From assembly GCA_002104895.1 (NCBI GenBank), contig MCFG01000050.1, positions 1-64,000 of the forward strand: 64,000 nt of DNA, given 5' to 3'. The stretch comes from Anaeromyces robustus (Eukaryota > Neocallimastigomycota > Neocallimastigomycetes > Neocallimastigales > Neocallimastigaceae). The notes under the pieces are model-generated. The model had not been told where the DNA came from. It saw only the letters and a list, made by a program, of their open reading frames with translations, and searched no databases. How positions within the stretch are numbered: position 1 is the stretch's first letter; the number at the start of each line of letters is the position of its first letter. Below, piece by piece: positions 1 through 10,382 of the stretch. The position numbers and the translations under genes were made by a program.

Positions 1-566
1 ACTTTTATTATATTGATTTAATTATTATAATGATGGAATATTTTTTTTAATATATTAACGTTTTTTGTTTTTGTTTTTTGTTTTTTGTTTTTTGTTTTTT
101 GTTTTTCTTTATATAAAGAATATATTATGACTTTATATAGAAAAAAATAAATATATTAAAAGAGAAATTATTAAAATATTAAATAATAATACTTCTGTAG
201 TTTATGTAATATGATTAATCTATAAATATATAAATATATGCAATTTTTTTATAATTATATATATCAATAAAATGTATAAAATACTGATTATAATTTTTTA
301 AAATTTTACTCTGCAGTCCAGAAATTTTGAAAATTAAATTCATTTCAATATTAAATAAGGTTTAATAAAAAAAAAAATTAATAAAAAATATTATTTATTA
401 TAACAAACTTAATAAGTGTAATAAATATAATATATTTTAATATATAAATTTTATTATTCAGAAGTCAAAAAAAAAAATTGTAAAAAGTTTATTATATTAT
501 TAATTATAAAAAGGTATTAAATATTTTATATTGATTATTTTTTAATATTAATAATAGTTAATATAA

Positions 567-614
<48 letters not shown>

Positions 615-805
615 ACATAAATTTCGTCTTACAGATCTAATAACATATAATTAAAATCTTATCCTTTTTTTTTTTTTTTTTATTTTAGATTTTCTGCAAA
701 CTTTACAAGATTATTCATGCAATTCAGTTCAGACTTTAAATGAATAATAACTTATTTTTTGATAATATAATGTATTATGTATTTAAAAAATACAATGAAA
801 TTAAA
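1..805. other. AT-rich intergenic DNA, no gene seen
   Basis: Very AT-rich sequence with homopolymer runs, five TTTTTTG-like units around 61-105 and an ATT trinucleotide array at about 570-613. I found no supported reading frame, RNA gene or transposon end before the target-site duplication at 806. Confidence 0.7.
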
Positions 806-816
806 ATTAATACCAA
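806..816. repeat. Target-site duplication, left copy of the SINE
   Basis: The 11-bp sequence ATTAATACCAA occurs here and again, identically, at 1326-1336, exactly flanking the GC-richer element 817-1325. Exact direct repeats of this length around an A-tailed element are the expected mark of LINE-mediated insertion. Confidence 0.65.
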
Positions 817-1325
817 TTTTTTTTCTATATCCGGGGTATGCTTCTTTGATCTTCCCTAATGTGAAGCAGTAAGCCCACTCCCTAATAATTAGGTGGTAAT
901 GTGTCCCTCATGGACTGCCATACTGAAGTCAGCTTCGGCTCTCCCAATCTTGTACAATAATTGCTGAATTTATATCCGCGAGCCACATATTGTTATTGGC
1001 GCCCGACATACCTCTAACGAGGCTGGTGAAGCCCAGCCCAGAAGTCACGTGATTCTAATCCACTTGGTTATTCTACATTACAGATTGGTTAAAGGTTGGT
1101 ATTTCTCAAAGAAACAATATTAAAGACTATAAGCGTCAGGCAGTACAATAAATTATTAAATTAAGAAATGTGGTATAATTAAGGAAGAACATACTAACAC
1201 CTGGCAAGCGAACAAGTACTAATGAAAAACCCACGTTGAGGAAACATCAGGGTTGCGGGGTCGAACCAGAGACCTTATGTATGCTAAGACAACGCCTTAA
1301 CAACCAGGATAAAAACTGGACCGAC
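817..1325 (-). mobile_element. tRNA-related SINE-like retroelement
   Basis: A 509-bp island, clearly richer in G+C than its surroundings, lies between two perfect 11-bp direct repeats (806-816 and 1326-1336). Read on the minus strand it starts with a tRNA-like head (about 1325 down to 1247). The head has a perfect RNA polymerase III B-box, GGTTCGACCCC, at 1267-1257 and a degenerate A-box region near TGGTTGTTAAGGCG. The body can form several short hairpins, and the element ends in eight A residues (824-817) next to the second duplication. Head, internal promoter, A-tail and target-site duplication are the standard parts of a tRNA-derived SINE. The head resembles a decayed tRNA-Ala but does not fold cleanly. 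No long ORF fits; the short frame at 1236-1442 is unlikely to be coding. The tail shows no similarity to the LINE 3' ends in this window, so its LINE partner is unknown. Confidence 0.65.
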
Positions 1326-1350
1326 ATTAATACCAACCAATTATATTTTT

Positions 1351-1905
1351 TGAGGGAAGTGTGCATTTCGGCAATGTATTTCGTAAATGTATCGCGCATT
1401 AAAATAACGTATTATTTAAATGTATTAAATTGTGGCTTATAAATTAAATTAATAAAAAATTTATTATATTATTAAAATCAATATTTTATGAAACCAATTT
1501 ATTAGTGGCATCTTCTTTTTATTAATATTTCTTTTTTTTTTTTATTTAAATTATGAAATAAATAAAATATTAATTTAAGTGAAATTTAAAATTTATATTT
1601 ATAATTCTTTAAATTATGAAATAAATAAAATACTAAGTGAAATTTAAAATTTATATTTATAATTCTTTAAATTATGAAATAAATAAAATACTAAGTGAAA
1701 TTTAAAATTTATATTTATAATTCTTTAAATTATGAAATAAATAAGAAATGTTTTAATATACAAGTACTAGTATATAAACTCTCTTAAAAAATTTTTATTT
1801 AAATGTGGCGTTAAAAATTTTATATAAATTTACAATATGAAAATGTGGCGTAAAGGACCTGTCAATGCAAAAAATTTCATGTACATTGCCGAAATGCTTC
1901 ACTCA
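1351..1905. mobile_element. MITE-like element with terminal inverted repeats
   Basis: Positions 1363-1378 and 1882-1897 are a perfect 16-bp inverted repeat (GCATTTCGGCAATGTA). The match continues outward to 1351 on the left and 1905 on the right as TGAG(G/T)GAAG, with a 4-nt insertion in the left arm. The roughly 555-bp interior is non-coding and contains a tandem array (1548-1745) and two GTGGCGT motifs. Size, terminal repeats and lack of coding capacity suggest a non-autonomous DNA transposon. I could not identify a convincing target-site duplication, so the exact ends and superfamily are open. Confidence 0.5.
1548..1745. repeat. Tandem repeat, 58-63 bp unit, three copies plus a partial
   Basis: Units begin with AAATTATGAAATAAATAAA at 1548, 1611, 1669 and 1727 and are nearly identical. 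The first unit is 63 bp, the next two are 58 bp, and the fourth is partial. The array lies inside the MITE-like element. Confidence 0.85.
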
Positions 1906-2152
1906 GATTTTTTGACAATGTAATATTAAAAAATAAAATAAAATAAAATACAAACCATTTTTTATTTATAATATTTAATTACATTATATTTATTAAAACC
2001 TATAGTGTTTAAACACAATGCATTTATTAATATTTATTAGAAAAAGATTATAATATATAAAACAAAAGCAAATTGAAAATACAAAATAAAACAAAAAAAA
2101 AAATTAAAAAAAAATTACATTTTTTTTTATAATGGATAAATAAATAACAAGA

Positions 2153-2196
<44 letters not shown>

Positions 2197-2391
2197 ATGT
2201 ATATTATTATATATTTAAATATTTAAATATTTTTTTTTTTTTTACAGTTATTTATATTTTATTTTATTTATATTATATATATATATTTCATTTTCATTTC
2301 ATTTATCATGTATTTATAATAAAATATATTTTATTATATTTTATTATGTTTTAAAAAATAAAAAAAGTTAGAAAAAAAAAAAAAAAAAACT

Positions 2392-3619
2392 TTTTCAATT
2401 CAGGGTTTTTTAAAAAATGATCTGATTCCTATTCCTCTTAAAAGAACTTTATTCTCTGCAAAAGTTATTGGACAAGTTTCCTATTACGCTCCTTTGCTTG
2501 GTTCTAACAAAAACAATACTAGTTCTACACAAACAATAATTAACAAAGGTTTTTATTGGATTTTAGGCTACTCGAAACCTAATTCTTTTGTTTCTATTTA
2601 TTGCATCTCAAAAGAACTCAATATTCCTCCACTTTCTGGTAAATGTGCTTTAGCTCAGGTTAGATGTTTTAATAAGTGGAAGGACTCCAACTGCATTATC
2701 TCAAAGATAGTTAATAATGTTGCTACAACAAGAAAATGGACTTGGGACAAAGAAAGTAAAATATTAAATGATAAATTAAACAATATTTCATCCTCTACTA
2801 AAGAAATTATGGAATTCTATTGGGACAGAGACATGAACAGTGATAAATCAATTAAAGCTAAAACTTATAAATTGTACAACTTTGAAGAATCAAGAAGTTA
2901 CTTAAAGCTTAATCTAGAATTTCCTGAATATAGCAAAGGTTTTCGGTGGATACTTAGGGCAAGATGTGGATATAAAATTGATGCTAGGGTTGCAAAAGCT
3001 TCTAAAATGATTAATAATTCTTGTCCTAATTGTTGTTCATGTTGTTTCCATTGTGAGAGTTATCAGAGAATTGATCATTGGTTTATAAATTGTTTCTTAT
3101 TTAAAAATCTTCGTATTGATCACTTCTCTGATTTAGATAGAAATTTTTTTTTATTTTTTAGATAGTCTTTTTAATAGTTTAGTTAGGACCAGTAATAACC
3201 CTAGTGTGGATAATAGAATAAGTAATATTGTTAAGGGTTATAAAAGTAGTAATAATAGTATAAGTAATATAGATATATTAGGTAGTAAAAAAATAGTTAA
3301 TAGGTATAGAATATATATTTTTTTAATTGGTGGTAGAGATTATGGTTTTAGTGATAGAATTAACAATAGTCCATACAAAATGGAATGGGAATGTTTGTTT
3401 AAGTGTCAGACTGAATCTGGTACTTATTCAAAATCCCCATTCTTGTTGCGATCTGCGGCTCTATTGAATGATATCATGCCTGTTGTCTGTAAAAGACAAC
3501 ATATATTATTCAATAAATTTAAAACCAACCTCTCCAGGAACGTCAATGCTGATAACACAGTAGGACAGCCTTGTAGGGCAAATGCCGATCCTATTTCCGA
3601 CCCTAGTGGAATAGGATAG
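2392..3619 (+). pseudogene. LINE ORF2 C-terminal region, truncated and frameshifted
   Basis: The reading frame is open from about 2392, with no natural start; the first ATG/TTG codons are incidental. It encodes the segment after the reverse transcriptase fingers/palm, including a conserved-looking stretch around CFNKWK. A zinc-knuckle-like C-P-x-C...E...H-W...C block follows at about 3021-3105, as seen at the C-terminus of many LINE ORF2 proteins. The frame is lost at about 3140-3165 in a T-run (one-base slip) and continues in another frame from 3206 to a stop at 3617-3619. The downstream part (3410-3619) is very similar to the copy at 25130-25354. No endonuclease or catalytic reverse transcriptase motif is present in this copy, so it cannot transpose by itself. 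Confidence 0.8.
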
Positions 3620-3876
3620 ATCAATTTTACTTTAATTCTATATTTAGAATTAAGGGCTTGTATGGATTTATTGTTTTTAAATATTATTATACTACTTTTT
3701 TTCCTCCAGTATTATTTTTTATTATCTATAATATTTTACTGGTTTTTATTTTTTTTTTTAGTATCATTTTTTTTCATTATGTGTTTTTTTTATGATTCAT
3801 GTATTTTAATATTTAAATTCAATAAAGTTGACGTACAAATTGTGTGCCATAAAAAAAAAAAAAAAAAAAAAAAAAA
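2392..3876 (+). mobile_element. 5'-truncated LINE (non-LTR retrotransposon), 3' end with poly(A)
   Basis: This is the 3' part of a non-LTR retrotransposon. It opens directly in the region downstream of the reverse transcriptase, continues into an AT-rich 3' untranslated region, and ends in a 26-base A tract (3851-3876) after GTGTGCCAT. The same 3' end recurs at 24836-25598 and, more decayed, at 47072-48052, which shows that it belongs to a repeated element and fixes the element end. The 5' truncation at about 2392, next to an A-run, is typical of incomplete target-primed reverse transcription. The poly(A) tail abuts a decayed Cys-rich gene (3877-4295), which suggests insertion into that gene. 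I did not find a target-site duplication or the missing 5' half of that gene upstream. Confidence 0.85.
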
Positions 3877-4295
3877 GTCAATCATCTCATGGTAAATATA
3901 TTCAATATGAATTATATCCAAATTGTAATAAATCTTATTATGCTTATCTTTATTCAAATACTAAAGATACTAAAAATATTGATTTAAATATCATTATTTC
4001 AGAGATCAATCAAAATGTCTTTTATCCTATCCTATAGTGTTGTTGGAATTACTAATATTCCATGTCAAGGTTGTATATGTGAAGAATTTGTTAAAAAAGC
4101 TAGAGATATTTTTGGTAATTATCCACTATCTTTATCTCTTGATAAATATATTAGAATAAGTTCAATTAATAATGACCAAAATTCAACTTCAATTTCAACT
4201 TCATCTTTAATTTCAACCACAATATTGATTCATTAAATATTTTTATCATTATCTGTTTCATATATAACTTTTTATTAATGATATTATTTATTTAA
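3877..4295 (+). pseudogene. Decayed paralogue of the Cys-rich GPI-type protein at 5706
   Basis: Conceptual translation in pieces matches the second half of the intact gene at 5706-6614. It shows YIQ-ELYPNC-KSYY, then TNIPCQGC with a following EEF, then a Ser/Thr-rich stretch, and finally a hydrophobic C-terminal tail ending at the TAA at 4293-4295. The frame shifts near 4015-4035, where part of the repeat is scrambled, and again near 4220, just before the hydrophobic tail. The 5' half is absent: the sequence begins immediately after the LINE poly(A) tail. It is therefore a 5'-lost, twice-frameshifted pseudogene. It could be a genuine short gene only if an unusual splice pattern existed, which I do not see. 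Confidence 0.75.
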
Positions 4296-4685
4296 GATAA
4301 ATATATAAATATATTAATCAAAAACATAAAAAAATTTTTTTTCTTATTATTAATTATCATTATAAAAAAAAATAAATAATAATCTGAAATTTATTTACCA
4401 AAATTACATTATCAATTATTATATATATATAGTAATTTATTAATAAATTATTTAAAATTTAGTCATTTTTTGTTATATCTAAAAAGATAAAAAAGAAATA
4501 TAAAACAAGATAAAATATAATGAAAAAAAATAAAATTAAAATTAATTAATAAAATAACAAGTATGGATAAGATATAATTTTAAAAAAATACATTAAATAA
4601 ATATTAAAATAAAAAAAAATCAAAATAAATAAATAAATAAATTAATAAATAAATAAATAAATAAATTAATTAATTAATTAATTAA

Positions 4686-4760
<75 letters not shown>

Positions 4761-5705
4761 ATATATATATATAATAGTTTTTCTACTAAACTAAAAGTAT
4801 AATCAATAGAAAATAATACTATCATAATTATTATAAATAAGGTTATAAATATATTCTATTGCAATTGTAATTTTTTTTCATAATATTTTAGAATAAAAAA
4901 TGTAAAATAAAATATTTTATAAAGAATTAAAATGCTCTTGATTATATTATTATCCTAGATAGTAAAATAAAAATATTTTATTAAAAAAAAGAATGATATA
5001 ATTATTATATTAGTTTTTAATATCAAGAGTTTATATAAAGTTTTATATAACTTTTAATCAATTTTTTTTTTTTTTAATTAAATTTTATTTAAAGTTTTCA
5101 ATTATTTACGAATTCTTTTTCTTAATTTTTATTTTATTTAAAATTTAATTCAGTTTAATTGTGAGACAAAAACTGAAAATTTATAGTAATTATATTTTTC
5201 AAAAATAAAAATTATTGCCGTTTTAATGTTAAATTGTTATAATTTTTTTAAAAAAAAAGAATGAAATTATCAAACTATTATTATTAATAATTTTACTAAT
5301 GCTTATTATATTATATAATTATATATTATTAAATAAGAAAATAGAAATTACTACTACTAATTGATTTTTAATTATTTTTTTTATACTTAGAATAATCTAT
5401 AAAAACGAAATATTAAAAAAAAAAGAAAAAAAAAAAGTTATTCATTATAGATGTTTATACATTTATAACAGGATATCAAGAAAAAAATAATTGACTATTA
5501 TTATTATTTTTAATAATATAGTATTTTACTTTTTTACTGATAATAATAAATATACATAGTTTGTAGTTTTTATATTTTTTTTTTTTTTTTAAAAAATTTC
5601 AAAAAAATTTTTTTTATATTTTGAAATATCATTATAAGATATTAAATATATAAATATATATATATATATACTAATATAACAAATAAGTAAACAAAAAAAA
5701 AAAAG
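4296..5705. other. AT-rich intergenic DNA with an AAAT array
   Basis: No gene seen. It contains an AAAT tetranucleotide array at about 4626-4762 and many A and T runs. The last 12 bases before 5706 are nearly all A, like the leaders of other genes in this window. Confidence 0.75.
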
Positions 5706-6614
5706 ATGAAATTCAATTTTTTATATTTATATATTATTTTAGTTACATTTATTGTAATTAAAATAAAAGCAGAATTTTGTTTACATGATACTATGATACA
5801 TCCTCCTCATGCTAATTGTAATGATCGACAAGGTTATTATATTCAAGAATATACAGATAATGGTTGTACTTCTCATTCACTTTGTTTAATACCATCTGGT
5901 AATAATAAAATTTTTCCAGATGGAGTTAAAGCTAAAACTTATTCTGAATGTGTTGTAATTAATGAAATAACTTTTTGTGCTGCAGATCTTATTGATAATA
6001 TAACTTGTGAAAATTGTACTTTTCCAGAATTAATAAATGAACTTGAAAAAATTATGGGTAATAATCTTAAATATGAATTTTCTACTAATTCTACTATTTC
6101 TGTTCCACCAGAAAATAATAATAATAATGAAAAAATACAATGTGTTATTGAACAAAACGTGGTAATTGATGAAAATGAAAAATGTAGATTATCTTCTGGT
6201 ACATTTATTCAACATGAATTTTATCCAGATTGTGATAAATCTTATTATACTTGTTTTTATTCTGATATTGAAGATACTAAAAAGATTGATACAAAGGTCA
6301 TTATTTCTGAAGATCCATCAAAATGTCTAAAAAAAGATGATTTATTATATTGTGCTATTGGATACACAAATATTCCTTGTCAAGATTGTACATATGATGA
6401 ATTTATTAATAAAGCCGTAGATACTTTTGGGGATTATCTTCCTATGGAAACTAAATTAATTGAAAATAATTCAACTTCAACTTCAACATTAACCTCAACC
6501 ACAATTTCAATTTCAAATCCAACTTCTGGTATAAATATTAATTTATTAAATAGTATTAGCATTATTAGTTTTATATTTAATTTTGTTATTAGTATTATAT
6601 TATTATTTATATAA
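5706..6614 (+). CDS. Secreted Cys-rich protein, two-repeat, probable GPI anchor
   Basis: I do not recognise a named family. The 302-residue product starts with a clear signal peptide (about residues 1-22, hydrophobic core then K-A before E23). Two homologous Cys-rich halves follow, at about residues 25-120 and 143-240. Each contains a G-x-(Y/F)-I-Q-(E/H)-(Y/F) motif, a D-x-x-C, an FCA or YCAI motif and a C-x-x-C-(T)-(F/Y)-(P/D)-E-(L/F) motif, so the protein arose by internal duplication. A Ser/Thr-rich stretch and a hydrophobic C-terminus with no basic residues after it (about 281-302) suggest GPI anchoring at the cell surface. The frame is intronless; the ATG is preceded by an A-rich leader, and no in-frame upstream ATG is better. 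A decayed paralogue lies 1.4 kb upstream. Surface role is inferred; ligand or function is unknown. Confidence 0.8.
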   Translation: MKFNFLYLYIILVTFIVIKIKAEFCLHDTMIHPPHANCNDRQGYYIQEYTDNGCTSHSLCLIPSGNNKIFPDGVKAKTYSECVVINEITFCAADLIDNITCENCTFPELINELEKIMGNNLKYEFSTNSTISVPPENNNNNEKIQCVIEQNVVIDENEKCRLSSGTFIQHEFYPDCDKSYYTCFYSDIEDTKKIDTKVIISEDPSKCLKKDDLLYCAIGYTNIPCQDCTYDEFINKAVDTFGDYLPMETKLIENNSTSTSTLTSTTISISNPTSGININLLNSISIISFIFNFVISIILLFI

Positions 6615-7915
<1,301 letters not shown>

Positions 7916-8247
7916 TTAACTCCAAATCTTAGCACACATTTTATCAATAGCTCCACATCTTTCATTGAGAGTAGCATCCCATGGTTGTGACCAACATTCA
8001 CCAAGTTTGGCATAACATTCATTGGATTTTTGTGTTTTACAATTCCAGTCTTGTGGAGGACAGCTATAATAGTAATCAGAACTATTAGTTGGATTACTAG
8101 CTTTAGTAGTAGTAGTTGTAGTTCTGACAGTTGTCTTGGTTGTAGTTCTAACGGTTGTCTTGGTAGTAGTAGTAGTAGTAGTTTTTGGTACATTTTTGGT
8201 AGTTTTTGGTACGGTTTTAGTAGTTTTTGGAACAGTTTTAGAAGAGA

Positions 8248-8287
<40 letters not shown>

Positions 8288-10282
8288 TAATTTTGGAACA
8301 GTTTTAGCTGAAGTTTTTGGAACAGTTTTAGATGTTTTTGGAACAGTTTTAGTTGAAACCTTTGGAACAGTTTTAGATGAAGCAGTAGTTGTAGTAGTAG
8401 TAGTGATCTTTGGAACACTCTTTGTAGTCTTTGGAATAGTTTTAGAAGCAATAGTGGTGGTGGTAGTAGTAGTTAATTTTGGAACAGTTTTAGCTGAAGT
8501 TTTTGGAACAGTTTTAGATGTTTTTGGAACAGTCTTAGAAGTTTTTGGAACAGTCTTAGATGAAATCTTTGGAACAGTTTTAGATGAAACAGTTGTAGTA
8601 GTTGTAGTAGTAGTTAATTTTGGAACAGTTTTAGCTGAAGTTTTTGGAACAGTTTTAGATGTTTTTGGAACAGTCTTAGATGAAATCTTTGGAACAGTTT
8701 TAGATGAAGCAGTAGTTGTGGTAGTAGTAGTGATCTTTGGAACACTCTTTGTAGTCTTTGGAATAGTTTTAGAAGCAATAGTAGTAGTAGTGGTAGTAGT
8801 AGTAGTTAATTTTGGAACGGTTTTAGCTGAAGTTTTTGGAACAGTTTTTGAAGTTTTTGGAACAGTCTTAGATGAAATCTTTGGAACAGTTTTAGAAGTT
8901 TTTGGAACAGTTTTAGTTGAAATCTTTGGAACAGTTTTAGATGAAGCAGTAGTTGTGGTAGTAGTAGTGATCTTTGGAACACTCTTTGTAGTCTTTGGAA
9001 TAGTTTTAGAAGCAATAGTAGTAGTGGTAGTGGTAGTAGTTAATTTTGGAACAGTTTTAGCTGAAGTTTTTGGAACAGTTTTAGAAGTTTTTGGAACAGT
9101 TTTAGCTGAAGTTTTTGGAACAGTTTTAGAAGTTTTTGGAACAGTTTTAGCTGAAGTTTTTGGAACAGTTTTAGAAGTTTTTGGAACAGTTTTAGATGAA
9201 ATCTTTGGAACAGTTTTAGATGTTTTTGGAACAGTCTTAGATGAAATCTTTGGAACAGTTTTAGATGAAGCAGTAGTTGTGGTAGTAGTAGTGATCTTTG
9301 GAACACTCTTTGTAGTCTTTGGAATAGTTTTAGAAGCAATAGTAGTGGTAGTGGTAGTAGTTAATTTTGGAACAGTTTTAGCTGAAGTTTTTGGAACAGT
9401 TTTTGATGTTTTTGGAACAGTCTTAGATGAAATCTTTGGAACAGTTTTAGATGTTTTTGGGACAGTCTTAGATGAAATCTTTGGAACAGTTTTAGATGAA
9501 GCAGTTGTAGTTGTAGTAGTAGTGATCTTTGGAACACTCTTTGTAGTCTTTGGAATAGTTTTAGAAGCAATAGTAGTGGTAGTGGTAGTAGTTAATTTTG
9601 GAACAGTTTTTGATGAAACCTTTGGAACAGTTTTTGAAGTTTTTGGAACAGTTTTGGATGAAATCTTTGGAACGGTTTTAGATGAAACCTTTGGAACAGT
9701 TTTAGAAGCAATGGTTGTAGTAGTAGTTGTAGTAGTAGTAGTTAATTTTGGAACAGTTTTTGATGAAACCTTTGGAACAGTTTTTGAAGTTTTTGGAACA
9801 GTTTTAGATGAAATTTTTGGAACGGTTTTAGATGATGTAGTTGTAGTAGTAGTAGTTAATTTTGGAACGGTTTTTGATGAAACCTTTGGAACAGTTTTTG
9901 AAGTTTTTGGAACAGTTTTAGTTGAAACTTTTGGAACTGTTTTTGATGATGTAGTAGAAGTTGTAGTAGTTAATTTTGGAACGGTTTTTGATGAAACTTT
10001 TGGAACTGTTTTAGTTGATTTAATTTTTGGGACTGTCTTGGCTATAAGATAATTATTTATATATATTTTTTTAAAAAAGATGATATATATATATGTATAT
10101 AAAACAAAATAAAATTTATATATTTTGAATATTAATATTAATATTAATGTTTTAAATATTGTTAAGAAAATGAAGCAAAATAAAATATTTATATATAATA
10201 GTTATTTATAAAATTTACATGAAGTATCCGCTAAGACAAAAAGAATAAATAAAGAAATTAATAAAATATTAATAAATCTCAT
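7916..10282 (-). CDS. KTVP-repeat secreted protein A (729 aa), two exons
   Basis: Exon 1 is 10282-10219 and exon 2 is 10041-7916; the 177-bp phase-1 intron has a GTAAAT donor and TATAG acceptor. Exon 1 encodes a signal peptide ending VLADTS. Exon 2 is a very long low-complexity stalk of dozens of S-(S/T)-K-T-V-P-K units separated by poly-Thr tracts, then a short Tyr-rich spacer. It ends in a ~50-residue domain with cysteines spaced C-x6-C-x7-C-x6-C-x12-C-x6-C and conserved QDW, CW-QPW and IW motifs, followed by TAA. The joined length is exactly 730 codons, with no internal stop seen. Signal, intron position and C-terminal domain match genes B (15018) and C (23001). The stalk looks suited to O-glycosylation. 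Cell-wall or substrate attachment is possible but unproven. It is not a recognisable fungal dockerin. A long open frame on the opposite strand is an artefact of the repeats. Confidence 0.85.
8405..9755 (-). repeat. Higher-order repeat inside KTVP gene A
   Basis: A marker block encoding ASKTIPKTTKSVPKI recurs with plus-strand starts at 8405, 8732, 8969, 9293 and 9524. Spacings are 327, 237, 324 and 231 bp, all multiples of three. Between markers lie KTVPK units and a poly-Thr tract made of ACT/ACC codons. The spacing alternates between about 325 and about 234 bp, which suggests that a two-block unit was itself duplicated. Confidence 0.8.
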
Positions 10283-10351
10283 TTTCGTTTTTAAATAAAT
10301 AATATTTAAATAAGTTGGTGTATTTTATTATTTAATATTTTTATTTATTTA

Positions 10352-10382
<31 letters not shown>

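Noticed and set aside
830-1100. The GC-richer block as a structural RNA gene such as SRP or RNase P RNA
   Set aside because: No conserved SRP or RNase P core was recognised on either strand, and the target-site duplications plus A-tail explain the block as a SINE body.
1236-1442. A 68-residue plus-strand frame
   Set aside because: It spans the SINE head, the target-site duplication and one MITE terminal repeat, so it crosses element boundaries and is not a gene.
8136-10052. A 638-residue open frame on the plus strand made of Val runs and VFGTVL repeats
   Set aside because: It is the exact antisense of KTVP gene A exon 2. It has no signal peptide or start context, and the minus-strand reading has the family signal peptide, intron and six-Cys domain.
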